The notes: generated by a model not told the origin, from the sequence alone. A DNA stretch of 64,000 bases from Sweltsa coloradensis (GCA_024449915.1 JAMZAV010000104.1:310001-374000); one strand, 5' to 3'; positions 37,446 to 49,759 are shown, counted from the first letter of the stretch. Numbers and translations: made by a program.

Positions 37446-37929
37446 AACGAATTTATATGGTGTTTTTTTTTTAAATTTAGTTATTTAAACAAAAGTAACT
37501 GTAGGCTATAAAAGGTATGAAACTTTCCTTCGATATTCATCATCAACGTCAACTAACGTTACATTACGCTAATGACCCCTCCTTTCTCCAATTATGTGTC
37601 AGAAACCAACAACCAAGCCATCAAGCGAATCCGATGACCATGAAAAGAAACTGCAATTATTTCCTGCCGTGTCTCGCACGGCCGTCCACAGGCTGATGTG
37701 GAGTAGGTCACTGGCTTCGTCGTCACCACGCGAAGGGGGTCGGGGGGGGGGCGAATACAAATTGGAAGCCAACCAAACTGCGCTTGATTTATCGCGATGT
37801 GGGTCCCGCGGGGCGGCCGCACAACAGGAGAGAGATTGAGTGCCGCCTGCCGTCGAGGGGGGAGAGAAAAAACACGCGGGTTTTATAAGTAACAAACAGC
37901 TGATCGGTGAATAACCATTACACCTCACC
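37446..37929. other. intron sequence, no gene
   Basis: It includes a G run (37740-37752) and a GC-rich patch to 37830. Frames on both strands at 37592-37991 reflect composition. Confidence 0.5.
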
Positions 37930-38030
37930 TCGGCGAGACTGTGACACGGCGTGGGCTCGAGACCCGCTATAGGCAGTCGTTGATGATGCATTCCTCCACC
38001 GACTATCCCTAGTTACTTATCCTGAAGGAA
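37930..38030 (+). repeat. tRNA-like SINE remnant
   Basis: GGCTCGAGACC near 37953 is one base from the B-box consensus, preceded by a GACACGGCGTG stretch. The T-arm GGGCTCGAGACCCGC is palindromic at its core, so the orientation is tentative. Confidence 0.45.
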
Positions 38031-38505
38031 GGACACATCGTGCACACATACATTACAACGAGAGTCGAGTTGTATTGTAAGCTTCCTTTGCACTCAAAAC
38101 TGTGCAGGTTTAAAACCATTAATCAATTTATTCAATCACAGAATGTTGGGCTAACCTTGTAGTAGCTGTATAATTCCCTAGAAGTATGCGTATCCCACTT
38201 TGTGAGTGAGACTTCAGTTTTATCTGTAAGGGGAGGGAATATGTATGTACTATATTTACTGGTACGTATAGTACTAAATCTTTCTACATTTACTGCCTAA
38301 AGTCATGCATGATGTTTGGGTTTTCGACTTCTTAGTAGGACCTAATTTTCTTTGGCACGGTTGTTGAATGTTGATGTTCTTCTTTGTGAGTTCGTAGAAG
38401 GAAATTATTTCCGTGAAGTTGGTGTATTTTATTTTATTGCTATATAGTAGTTGGTGTCTAATCTAATTCTGACAAATATATTATGCAGTGCACACAGCAC
38501 ACAAA

Positions 38506-38650
38506 AGAATAAACAAGTAGAATTTATAATAATTTTAGTAGAGTAGAGGTTTTGACACAAGAATAAGATCAACCAAATTGCATTAGAATATACAAGTAGA
38601 ATTTATAATAATTTTGGTTGAGTAGAGGTCTTGACACAAGATCAAGATGC
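38506..38650. repeat. direct repeat, two copies of about 65 bp
   Basis: Copy 1 begins AGAATAAACAAGTAGAATTT at 38506 and copy 2 begins AGAATATACAAGTAGAATTT at 38585. Both continue ATAATAATTTT...GAGTAGAGGT.TTGACACAAG with a few mismatches. The period is 79 bp. Confidence 0.9.
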
Positions 38651-39193
38651 ATTGCCAGTTGCCACCCCGTTGTTGGTCCGTCCACGTGACCATGGCGATA
38701 TGGGCATGGTCCATCCATTGGCTAACTGTATTGGGGCTAACAATCAATTCGTTCTGCTGCTAAATGCCTGGAAAATCTGCAACAAAACACGTATTATTTT
38801 TTAAATTTAAATGTAATTTGCTGCTAAGTGATTCCCACAGCCGCACCGCGTTCCAGCCCCCAGTTGTAGCACCCACGAGCGCCGTTTTAATTGTTTTTTA
38901 TTACCCGGTGACACAAATTGACATTTCAATTTGCAACGGTGATTATTTCCGTGAGTTTAACGAGGGGGTTCATTACTGGCTACAGGGCAGGAAAAAATCA
39001 CTGATGAGTGACCACGTGCTTCTAAAAATAGAATATACTTCAAACTACGTTCAAAGGGTTCGCTGTGTGGATTTTGTTGTTGCGATAGCCCATGCAAAAT
39101 CACCTTGTTCTCGGCTCCGTCGTTTTTGTTTCTGAACGTTTCTAATTAATATACCTTACACTTAGCTACAAATAAGGAATCGCTTATATTTAC
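38651..39193. other. intron sequence, no gene
   Basis: The open frame 38764-39135 (123 codons) has an ATG but no recognisable domain or conserved motif. I treat it as chance. Confidence 0.5.
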
Positions 39194-39471
39194 AGGTCTT
39201 AAAACCTGGAATAGTCTAGAAATAGATAAATCTGGAAAAGGCAGAAAAATTGCATAATATATATTTCTTGAATTTCCTTCTTTCCTTATATCAAATCTAC
39301 AAGATAAAAAAATAAAAAATCTACCATCATTGTCAATCGTAGCGTTATAGCATAATTAGTAATTAATTTCTCAATCAGCCAAATAGACAGCCTGAAAAAT
39401 ATAGTTTACCGTCTAGAAAGCTGTAAAAGTCGGGAAATTTCAATTTGGTTTCCCAATATAAGTGTTCACCC
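39194..39471. mobile_element. CAGGGTG-ended element, decayed copy
   Basis: It starts CAGGTCTTAAAACCTGG, carries GGAAAAGGCAGAAAAATT and GTAAAAGTCGGGAAATTTC, and ends GTTCACCCTG. The layout matches 30809-31141 but the sequence is more diverged. Confidence 0.5.
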
Positions 39472-40255
39472 TGATTTACTAACCATAAAGTATGCAACGA
39501 GGGTTGTTTTTATTTTTTAGTCGATAAAAGCGAAATTTATCATTTTTAAAACGAAATCCTATAGAGGAATGGGCGTGGGACTTTGATGGAACTGTTGTCT
39601 CGGGGTTCGCCTTCTAAATCTCATTCCCCGTTCTGTAAACAACTCATTTCCATTCCGAGTCCTAAAGACTCCGATCCATTCTCCTCTGTTGGTTTTGCAA
39701 AGCAAATCTTGAAAGATTCATTCCTATACAGCTCACATTAATGATTGAATAAATACTCGTATAATAACTCGCGACGGCCAGGCCCGATGATCGAGGGGTT
39801 CGCATTTGCATGGCACTGACGTTGAATACATTATTGAGTGGGCAACGACCCTAACGAGCAAAAAACGCCGCCCGCGAAGCGAAGGCATTGTCGTAAACAG
39901 CTGATGACGCTATTAAAAACATGCACCGGCCGAGTTGATTTAGTATTGCGCATTCTGGCGGCGGATAGATTAAATGCAGAGCTTTCACTTTTCGTTTTAT
40001 TGTGCGCGCATAGAAATGACACGATCGAGTGAATTAGATTGAATGCATTGTGTTGTGTATTGTGTTGTGCCGCAGTCAGCTCGATACGATCGACTGCACC
40101 TCACTGAACGGTATGACCGCATTGAGAAGTACGGTGGTATGAGGGGGAAAACTATCCAACTGGTACTCGAACCAAGCTATTTTACTTTCTAATCGGGTGT
40201 AGTGCTGTCACGATAACCATTATTGCACACTCGACTCGCATATTATTCTCAATTC
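39472..40255. other. intron sequence, no gene
   Basis: Non-coding. Short frames at 39831-40032 on both strands have no recognisable product. Confidence 0.5.
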
Positions 40256-40310
40256 ATACCAATGCAGAAGGTTCCGGGTTCGAATCCCGCTAAAAGCAGA
40301 AGAATTAAAT
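40256..40310 (+). repeat. tRNA-derived SINE head, second copy
   Basis: AATGCAGAAGGTTCCGGGTT leads into CGAATCCCGCTAAAAGCAGA, with a perfect B-box at 40277-40287. The minus-strand element at 7857-7931 reads AATGCAGAAGGTCCAGGGTT, CGATTCCCGCTAAAGTCAGA. The match continues past the tRNA part (CAGAAG), which shows that both come from one SINE family. Confidence 0.7.
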
Positions 40311-41689
40311 TCAAACTTGGGAATGTGTAAACGGTGACTTTGGAGCCGTCCTAGCATCGAGAGGATTCGATGCTAAGGTTGTTCGAATTAGTTTGTTGAT
40401 TCTGGCGTCGCCCGCGTGTGCAGTCGTCTCCAACTTGTTTGGTCGGTGTTTCCTGTATAAAATGGCCATTGTTCGCTCGTCGATTGTGTATCTTGGCCTG
40501 TTCCCCCCACTGAAAGTCATTGTGTGACTGAGTGGGTATATAGGTACTCTATATACAGTTTTATCTATTTAATTCCAAGTAGCCTTTATATAGCCTACAA
40601 TTTGTTATCATGTAAAATTAATTGATTATTATTCTGTGAAATAAAAAAATACCACATAACAATGGAGCGCATTGTTTGTTTAGCCGAGTATTGTTCTATG
40701 GTGTAATTTTATATTTTAAAATTGGTTGGCGTTTATAGGGTGTTTCTTTCTACGCTCAATTGAGGACTGTGAGTTCGATCCCCTACAATTATTGTTTTCT
40801 GATTGAAACTCGACGAAAATTCTTAGTGCGCACGTGGTTTTCTTGCGTGGTATAGTTATGCAAATAAACTTGGCGGTAATGATAACAGATCGTATCTGAA
40901 TCTACTTTCAGTTTCACCGTGGCCCTGATTTGTGTGCATAATAGTTACTAGTTGGGTTAGTGAGTCTATCTAACGATGTTTGTGTTTTGTGAAAAAAATC
41001 TCATTTGGTCTAACTTTGTGAGTATGACCCTGATTTTAGCTGTTTTAGTTTGGGGTTAGGAAATGGTGAATAATGTTATTGATTTGTTTTGGAGTAAGTC
41101 TTTAAAAATGCATAAATACTTGCATTATAAAAATCGTTATTCGTAATCATAGCGTCATAATTACTTCATGCCTAGTTTGTGGATATTGAAATTAGGATAT
41201 TCATAATTAGTACGCCTATAGTCTGATTTATATTGACATGTTTAATTTTCTGTGTACAGTTCAATTAGGACAAAACGCTTCGGGTATTTGGGTATGAACT
41301 TTACAATTGATCTATTCAGCACTCTTGCTGCAACCCCTTTCTACTAACTAGCAATTTCGTCTCATCATTGACACATTGAGTCATTACTAGCAACTCAACG
41401 GTTCATGGATAATAGAAATTAAAAAAATATGCTACTGGCAAATCGCCATTTCAGCATTACCGCCTCCCACCCACCCCACTCTCTCCCTGATGATCAGTGA
41501 TTGAATTTCAATCGTGTGCGAGTACTCGCGTTTTACCGTGGTACGTGGCCGGTGGTAATTAACATCCCGTGTTGTTGCCATCACGCGTGTAGGAGAGTGC
41601 ACCGCTTGTTGTTTTCGCTCGCACCCCCAGGACTCGCGCTAATTGAACACCCCACCCCCTAAGCTCGCTTGGCAAAACAGGGTACACAG
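40311..41689. other. intron sequence, no gene
   Basis: Non-coding, with a lone B-box-like AGTTCGATCCC at 40772-40782. The open frame 40311-40520 (minus) is unrecognised. Confidence 0.5.
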
Positions 41690-41745
41690 GTGGCGCGGTG
41701 GTGGCTGGTGCCTAGAACTATTCGGGTTCGATTCCCTCTATCTAT
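41690..41745 (+). repeat. tRNA-like SINE remnant
   Basis: GGTGGCGCGGTGGTGGCTGG (A-box-like) precedes a perfect B-box GGTTCGATTCC (41725-41735), with shortened spacing. Confidence 0.55.
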
Positions 41746-43782
41746 ACGATAGTACCATCAATGACAGTATTGACATTTAGATTCTTGTTTTGATTTAATT
41801 TCAATGTCGTAATCGAAATCCCTTGGCCAATACACTACCTCAATACCGATTTCAATCAAGTAAGATATTGTTTTTCCCCAAAATTGATGTACATTCACCT
41901 GGTAGGGCACAAAGGCACAACCTCAAACACTTGGATAGGACGTACCCCACCTCCAGGGCCTACCTACCTATTTTTAGTCTTCTCATCATGTCACATGTTC
42001 AAACCGTTATAAAAATGTCTACTATTAATACCAATCTCAGCTTATTACGGTACAACAAAGTACAAACTATTATAATAGTGATTGTGGACGTAAATAGGTA
42101 GGATGATTAGGCATGATTTGGTTTTGATGATGACTGACTAAAAATGTTTCTATCACATTCACTCCACCCTTCTCTTAGCAGATGACTACAAATTCGAGCG
42201 AGTGATTTTATTGCTACCGATGCTAATTAGTTATTAGAGTTACAGTTGTATTTAGTTTCACTTGAGAATAGTAAGCCAGCTATCGGACTAAAGAGATTAA
42301 TTTGTTTACAACATTTACGTAAATTGCTTCGTTACAGTTAAATTAAAGTGCACACGATGCTGGTGTTGGCGCAAATGTATTAGCCATGGTGAATCAATTT
42401 ACGGTAACTAACTAAATTTGTGAACATTCTGTGCAAAACGTTCTGCAACACGGAATCTGTTTGTGTTGCAATGACGTTGCATTTATTCCGTGTCCCACGT
42501 CAAATGATTAGTTGGATGAGCGAAGCGAAGACTTCAGTTTCACTGACCCCCCAAAAAATTTAGCTTGGGTGTTTTTTTCTTTTTTTTCTGTCTGTTCGCG
42601 CTCTACCAGGCAAACGGCATATGCGATCTTGATGAAAATTGGAGGGGACCTTTGAAATCTCTGAACTTAGACTTGCCACGTTTTTGGGTACAATCGAAGA
42701 AATATTTCTCATGAATATCGTACTTTTACGATTTTTTTCGATTTTTTGTGCGATATTTTCGTGACATTTGGGCCGATTCTGACCAAACGGGTGTGGCTAC
42801 AACGTTCATATTTTACATGGACATTAAGGTAATGGTGATGTATTGCTTTCTGAAAGAAAAAGTTGAAAAAGTTAGCCAGAATTCACAGAACAAAGGTTTT
42901 AATATGAGTTTTTTAAGGTTTATAATAACAATTAAAAAGTAGCAATAGAAACTTGACAACAATCACCTACAATGCATTCAAAAAGCACTTGCAAAGGAAT
43001 AATGGTCCTACGCAAACTAAAAACTTACAAAAAAGCTCATCCATCAACGCGGCGGGACTTAAGCGTTTTCCTAGTAAGTTGATTTTTACCCAAACAACCT
43101 GCCCCGGGCGACCCTCAGATAAATGAAAAGTCCCCCGAGCGTTGCTGTTTACAATCACTCACTGTGTGTTTATCATGATTAATGTTTTATAATGAACACC
43201 CATTGTGGTTCATTGGCCCGCTCGTGTTTTCTGTTCAATCCGTTGTATTGTTTTGATTTGTGGACTCGTTCCTTTCACGACGGAACAAAACCAGCGTTGT
43301 TTTTAAAATGTAATTAAAATAACAATTAAACCCAATTGAAAGCGGGATGCAATTATTGTTACCCCTCTGTTCCTAACGTTTCTCCCTTTGATCACCAATT
43401 AAAAACCGTTGAGTGGGGTATTTATTTTTTATTTTTATCCCCGGCTTTGAAAACCACGCTGTCGAGTAGATAACGAGACATGCTCGACATGTTCCGAATT
43501 ATCGTGGACAAATTGCGTTACGTCATCGGTTACGTCACGTACGAGGAGTGCGACCGTACTTGGTTGCGCACACAGATGAAAGGATTGCCGTGTTGTAGCC
43601 ACTCCGCCGTGTAATACGTGGTTATCTCGACGTAATTAGGGACGCTACGCATCTAGAAGGTGCGTGTGTCGAAACGTCGAGAAGGAGGGCGGGATGCCCC
43701 GTTTCACTTCTTTAGAAATTCACAAATTATACATTCTTGACCCCACCGGGATTCGACCACAGCTCTCCTTATTGTACCGTTA
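41746..43782. other. intron sequence, no gene
   Basis: It holds a block at about 42520-42690 (GAGCGAAGCGAAG, then GTCTGTTCGCGCTCTACC, then CGATCTTGATGAAAATTGG). I associate this style of block with dispersed repeats in other genomes but cannot name it. A minus-strand B-box-like word lies at 43759-43749. Confidence 0.45.
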
Positions 43783-44045
43783 CCGACAGTGTTGGCTCGA
43801 GCGCTAAACGTTCGACTCTGATTCGGGAGGTCCCGGGTTCGAATCCCGTCGAGACCGGCAATCCTGACTGAAGTTTTTTCCGAGGTTTTCCCCAGTCGTT
43901 AATGCGAATGCAAAGGATTGAGTCCTCTCAAATGGCCCTCGGACATCCCTTCACAATTATACTAAGTTAGTCACCTAAAGAGGGTCACACCGGTTAAATG
44001 TGCTAAATCAGCGGGCATCCTACAAAAATGTATTTATTTATTTGT
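43783..44045 (+). mobile_element. nearly full-length tRNA-SINE
   Basis: The tRNA-related head is GTTGGCTCGAGCGCTAAACG through a perfect B-box GGTTCGAATCC (43836-43846), with a T-arm of four paired bases. The body has CCGAGGTTTTCCCCAGTCG and TTAATGCGAATGCAAAGG, a phrase style I associate with insect tRNA-SINEs. It ends with AAAAATGTATTTATTTATTT, a short TTTA-type tail. The length is about 260 bp. This is the best evidence in the intron for an insect-type genome. Confidence 0.75.
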
Positions 44046-45194
44046 ACCTTTGCTACCTTTGCACATTGAGTTTGTTATCGTTTTGTTCTAAAAAGTTGTG
44101 TATTATTTGACTTTTAAGTAAAGTATCGGTACATATTTTAAGGCTCGGTAAAATGTGAGTGAAGAAGTGATAGGAGTTGGAAGGAAAGAAAAATGCATAT
44201 TATGATATGCCACCGCGCGAATAGTGAACTATTGCAAAACCTACACCAATTGCAAACAAGTTGCATAATTGCACAATACATTTTGCTTTTCGTTCACGTA
44301 TTTCCGCCAGTTCTTAGGTTTGAGTCCAGTTTTCGAAAATCATTCGTTAGAATTGCTATCATCATTCAGGTACTCTGTATTAGCGGATCAGTGTGTGTTG
44401 GCTGAAGAACTTGCGTGCTTATACATGCACAAGTTTTTTTACGATATTAGGCTAAGTGCGAGTAGAACATTCGCTGAGGAATGCCAGCGACCTTGCATAC
44501 GATCAACGATTATAATCTAGTACGTATTGTCGCTTGATCGATTAGTAAACACTGTGGCCCGTCTTGTGACTCCACAGTACACTACTCTCGCTTGATCACC
44601 GCCGCTCGGATGCGGACGTGAGACTGAGTGTGTATGTGCGCGCGCCTTGCCTTGCCGCTGTGTGATCTACTTTAATTTAATCGCTCTATTATTAGGTGTC
44701 AAAGTTGCGTGACGAAACTCTCGACCATTACCTCACCTAACCTTGTTATGTAACCCACGTGCTCTCCCCCCCTTCCCCTCCTTTCCCCCTCTCTCGCCTC
44801 CGACGTATTTTGCATAACAGATAAGATTTACAGTGACCTACAATTGAAATCAACTCGCTTCTCACTACTCTCTCGTCAGTGTTGGATGTTGTTTGGTTGG
44901 AGGAGTTCCCATTTCCGAGAGTTTATCGTACTGTGTCGACGGTCATCTCAGATTGTGGAGGCTAAGAACGTCGTAGGGTAAAGTTTACGTGCGTTCCGAG
45001 AAGCCTGATTGCAAATCATTTCCATGTTAGTAGCTTGATCCCTGATACATTGCAATGATGATGATACATACAATATCGAGTAAGCTATTAGGCCGACACA
45101 GATTAATTTATGTTTCTGGTTGATATATATAATAAATAACTTACAAATCGAAGTTAGGTTTGTTTGAGATGCAACAGATGAGATAAACCTACAA
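44046..45194. other. intron sequence, no gene
   Basis: No recognisable gene. C-rich patch CCCCCCCTTCCCCTCCTTTCC near 44766-44790. Confidence 0.5.
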
Positions 45195-45235
45195 AGATAG
45201 CATGTATTATGCGGGATTTGAACCCTCTAGACAAT
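45195..45235 (-). repeat. tRNA-like B-box fragment
   Basis: The minus strand reads GGTTCAAATCCCGC (45224-45211). No A-box is recognisable. Confidence 0.4.
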
Positions 45236-45887
45236 TTTACCCTATTCCATAAATTGCCTCAAGGAAAAGTCTCCGAGAAAGATGCATGATACTATGCTTG
45301 ATTGATGCGTAGGGGTGGTCCTAGTGATGAGTTTCATATTCTGTATAATGTGTTACACGTTACCATAATAATAGATGTATATATATTCGTGTTTCCTTTT
45401 TTGCGCTTGAAGGAATACCTATAATGAATTGATGAAATAAAATACTCGCTTTATATGTTAGAATGAGAATATCTCGCATATCTTTGATCGGTTTTAGCAA
45501 ACTGTCATAAATTCTTCAAATGAGTTGAAAATTCCTCCGGGTATACCGACCCGCGTGGATGTATCGCTATTAAACAATGCTATTTTCGCTCGTTACATTA
45601 AAACTAATGGTCGATTCGAAATAATAGTATTTCATTGAAATGGGTTCTTGCGAATTGATAAATATAAATCAAGTTTACATGATGCCATTAATTTTATGGC
45701 CCTATAGGTTAACGCCCGCTTCTGATGAAATCCATATTTCAATCAGAATCATCAATATAATATATATAGGTCGTTCCTTGGATGTTTGTGAGTAACAGCT
45801 AGTCGATCAATCTCTCAGCTCGTTGTACGAGGCTCGCGACAGCACAAAGCCAACGACCACGTGGTGCTTGGGAATCTCCCGTGTGCT

Positions 45888-45930
45888 GCGGGCAGCCTAC
45901 CTCCACGGCGCTCCACTGACGAGCGAGCCG
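45888..45930. repeat. dispersed repeat related to 29422-29505
   Basis: GGCAGCCTACCTCCACGGCG then CTCCACTGACGAGCGAGCC parallels GGTTGCCTACCATCACGGCG then CTCCATGAATCGCGCTCGCC at about 29454-29493. Confidence 0.55.
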
Positions 45931-48589
45931 TCGGGAAACTAACAGGTGGTTCTTTCACTTCGGGACTTGTTCTGTGTATCGTCCATCATGCATGAGTTAG
46001 GTACACACACAGGTGCTGCATTTACATGACAACGACTACGAGTCGTGTGAAGCTAGCAGCCGAGTGGGACAGGTGAAGGGAAGGACGGGCGACCCTTCGC
46101 GAGTTTCCGGACTGACTTGGTAATGAACCTCCGCTTGCTTCTCGGAATTAATTACAAAAAAACTTAACAACTCGAGTTTCGACTACGAAATGTTTGCTTT
46201 TTAAGCTATCATGATTATTTTACCTGTGCGGCGATAAGGGACAATCGTCCCATTTTAAGCCCGCGGTGATATAATTTTTTGGGCTTTCCTGCCGTGTTAC
46301 GTAAAACACCGAATTTGATAATCACCATATAAAAATATCCCATCAAAAATTTTATTCTAGTAACCCAAATCCCAATTGTCCCCCTTTTTATTTCCCTATT
46401 TTCGAGGACAAACGTAATTGATCGTTTATTGACATGCGACTGCATGTTACTATAGTCCAGTGTCAAGTATCACGTGCGCTTACGTTGCATGTATTATTTT
46501 TATCGTGAATGATCTCGCGGTAGGGTTTTCTAACTCTATGTTCAGTCGACGTTTTATGTTTTAGACATCGGAATTAGCTCGGAAACGCACATACCTATCT
46601 TCGCTTCTTTTTATAAATGTGTTCGATGATTTCTGAGCGATGAGCACTTTCTATATCCAAAGTTTTGTCTTCCTTTACGAATTCCCTGTATCGTGATTCG
46701 TGATGCTCGAAATCCTATGAAATATCATGAGCGTGTTAACCGGGAGTTTTCAACAAAATCGTTTGTGAGACTTTGTGTGTTTTGGTGTTATCACTCTCTT
46801 TACTACTACGTATGTGTCGAGGAAAATAAAATTAATGGTGCACCTAAACGTTGTTAATTCTTGTGGGCGCATTTTTGTACAATCGTTTAAAATAATAATG
46901 AGTATAATAACTGGCAGTGAAATATACACAGAACATGTACACGATGGTATAGAAAACTGGGCTTATGCACGCACACACACACGCACGCACACACGCACAC
47001 ACGTCGTCATCGAGTTAGGTTGTGCACCCGTTCCCTCAAAGTCAAAGTTGCCAGACGAGCTGAGAAGGTCATTGCCACTTAAATTTATTAACATGTCTGA
47101 GGTTGGTGTAGTGGGGGGGGGGTAGGTTGTAGTGACGTCACAGTCGGTGTTTGTTATGGCGGCGACTCAAGGGGTTGACGATTGGAGGGGGTGAGGGGTG
47201 GTTGTCAGTCGGAGCACGTGGCTCTGGCATCCACCCCCTGGAACGACCCTCCAGATTGAAAACATTGGTGTCGTTTATAAACTTGGCGCCCCACGATGGT
47301 CGTGATGTATTGCACGCATGGCTCTCTTTCCTTGCTCACTCGCTCGATCTCACTAACGTGGTGTCGTCTACACGCGCAGGGGAAATTAATAACCGGTCAC
47401 GTTAAAGAATAATCGACCACTCGGTCAGATGTCTTGGTTGACGAATCATCAGGCTGTCACTGAAACCTATATATCGAATGAAGCTACCAGAAGTTGACCC
47501 GTTGCGTGTTGTTTTACACTATTTCACTTTTCTTTTCATGTTCGGAAGCAATATTGACAAATACAAGAATTCGATTCATTTTATTTTTGTTATTTTTATT
47601 GTATTGTAGGTATGTTTTTGTAGGGTTATGGAGCCTGCCCATGCCCTATACCTTCTTGAGCGTATCTACTTTATTTTTTAAAATTGTTGACCAGGAATGG
47701 CAAACACGATTATAAACTTCATTTAGATAGAGTATAGCTATAGTCACAACCAAGAAATTACATTGTTTGTAATTTTGTGATGATAACTAATAAATTTGGA
47801 ACTTTTCGTTTGTGAAAGTGTTTGTCACTTGTAAGTACTTTTCGAACTGTTGTCAGTTCAAAGCTTGGTAGCTTTTAGCTTAGCAAATAGCAACTTCTCA
47901 CGAACCGCGTCGACGGCGCTCCCTGCGACTTATATCGTTGTTGTTCTGCAAGAACATAAATGGGTAATTTGTTTCCCATTAAGATCTTTATAAAATATAA
48001 ATTCTCGGCAACACGAGACAAATGGACCGCGCCGTCAGTATTATCTTCACTGTAAGAACATGGTTATCTTGCTGGTCGTGGAACTTCTGAACATGGACAT
48101 GCTCGGTGGGAATATAAGGCCGACGCTGTCTCGTTACATGGTTTATCTTGTTATTAGACCGCTAGACGGCGGGTTCGGAGGTTAAAGTTTAAAGTGTCGG
48201 CCGAGTGCAGATAACAGAGACCGTGTCTCCGCTGTATGTTCACCCTATCTAACGCATGTTATTCTACGAGGAAGACTCATCTCATTTCACCATTACTTCC
48301 AGAACATCCTTCAGGAGTTCATGGGTTTAGTTTCTGACACAATATTGTCTTACTTATTAAAGATTAATATGTCTAATTATTCTCTTGTATTGTTTTCTTA
48401 GAATTCTAAACACGCATCCTTCTTATTTATTCTAAGAATGGTCTACTTCTTGGCTCTCTATCAAGACGTGTTGTCTGTTGTGCATTTTGATAGTCAGGAC
48501 TCGGGCAGCATTTTCGTCGCCTATATTTAGGACTCGGATCAAAGCACGCGCTCTATGTCAAAGGAAACCTAAAATACTTTCAGACAGTG
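45931..48589. other. intron sequence, no gene
   Basis: It contains an alternating (AC)n/(GCAC)n tract at 46967-47001 and a G run at 47111-47121. Open frames at 46215-46466, 46775-47125 and 47151-47405 are low-complexity or unrecognised. Confidence 0.5.
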
Positions 48590-48640
48590 TTGACCGTGGC
48601 TGGAATCGATCCCGCGACCTCCCGTTTAGGTTTCCTTTGC
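48590..48640 (-). repeat. tRNA-like SINE remnant
   Basis: The minus strand has GGGAGGTCGCGGGATCGATTCCAG with the B-box at 48612-48602. The upstream part is decayed. A possible second B-box of palindromic core (GAGTTCGAACTCC) is at 48829-48841. Confidence 0.45.
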
Positions 48641-48836
48641 AAAGATTGAAACTTCTTTGTAGGTAATACATTTTGAAGTTAAAATTTACCATTTTTGGGT
48701 AAATTGGTGACCAAATTTCAAGAGGTTCGAATTCTCTTCATTCGCCCTTCATTGCTGTTTTTTGGTGGATACTGGATATCTACTTTCGGCATGCGTTGTG
48801 TACGACTAGCGAAGATTCCGCGGGACACGAGTTCGA

Positions 48837-49195
48837 ACTCCGCATGTAAGGGATTCTGATCGATGTAATATCGTATCGTAATTGTTCCTGTATTTATCTG
48901 ATATAGGCCTAACTCGTATCTAATAGTGCATGTGTAATTGCAGGATTATAGACGTACGTTACTACGTAATACAACAAACAATTCCTTTATATGTTTTGAA
49001 TAGTATATAAATATATACCTGTATAGTAAGAACTCCGCATCTAAGGGATTCAGATCGTTGTAATATTTAATTGTGGCGGTATTTATCTGATATAACTCTT
49101 CTAAAAAGTGCAATGAGTTTGGGACTCGTAATAAAAACAATACCTTTATGGTCCGATGTTGAATAGTATAAATATAACTGAACAGTTATCTAACA
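48837..49195. repeat. diverged tandem duplication, about 190 bp
   Basis: Copy 1 starts AACTCCGCATGTAAGGGATT at 48837 and copy 2 starts AACTCCGCATCTAAGGGATT at 49031. Both then carry GTATTTATCTGATATA, a CTTTAT(A/G)TG-type word, and TTGAATAGTATA at matching offsets. Divergence is moderate, so the event is not recent. Confidence 0.8.
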
Positions 49196-49721
49196 TGTAA
49201 ACCAACAACAAACAACATGAACTCCAGTAGCATCCAAGCGATTCGTCAAGTATGTGTTTCCCTCTCTCTCACTCTCTGTTTACTCACACCGCACACGCAC
49301 TTGTGCCAACAATGTCGATCTCTTTGTACAATTATCACGTGATCGCCAATTAATTACCAGTATAGGTGCCGCCTTGTTGACATAATACGCGTGACGTCAT
49401 TGATCTCCGGCGAGCGAGCGCGTTATCTTTTTAAATGGTTTCGGAAGGTCGTCTGGGTGAACCTGGAGGGGGAAGTTGTCTATATATCTCTATTATTGTT
49501 ATGCCTAACTTTTACTACGAACCTTCTCAACCGGGTCTAGACAGACGGGCAGACAGCACGTGACTGCTATGCAGGCGGCCAGGCGGCCCATTCATAAAAC
49601 CTGGCAATGGGTTAGTGGGATGAGGAGGGGGAGGTCACTCATTCGAGTAATGGTGGGATGGGATGGGATGGGGGCCAGCTAGGGAAACTGCTCTCTCGAC
49701 ACGAGTTGCTTTGTGCGTCTG

Positions 49722-49723
<2 letters not shown>

Positions 49724-49755
<32 letters not shown>
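49724..49755 (+). repeat. (CT)n microsatellite
   Basis: About 16 CT units without interruption. The complementary GAGA sequence is the site type bound by GAGA factor in flies, so it could be regulatory. That role is only inference. Confidence 0.95.

Positions 49756-49759
<4 letters not shown>

Noticed and set aside
42520..42900. Possible foreign or bacterial insert (GAGCGAAGCGAAG, then CGATCTTGATGAAAATTGG)
   Set aside because: It has no coding frame of note and composition similar to the surroundings. It is more likely an unclassified repeat.
43836..43846. Functional tRNA gene at the best B-box
   Set aside because: The cloverleaf acceptor stem cannot be closed, and a SINE body and tail follow directly.
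46967..47001. (CA)n/(GCAC)n tract as a repeat array of interest
   Set aside because: It is an ordinary dinucleotide-type microsatellite; no spacer-repeat architecture suggests anything else.
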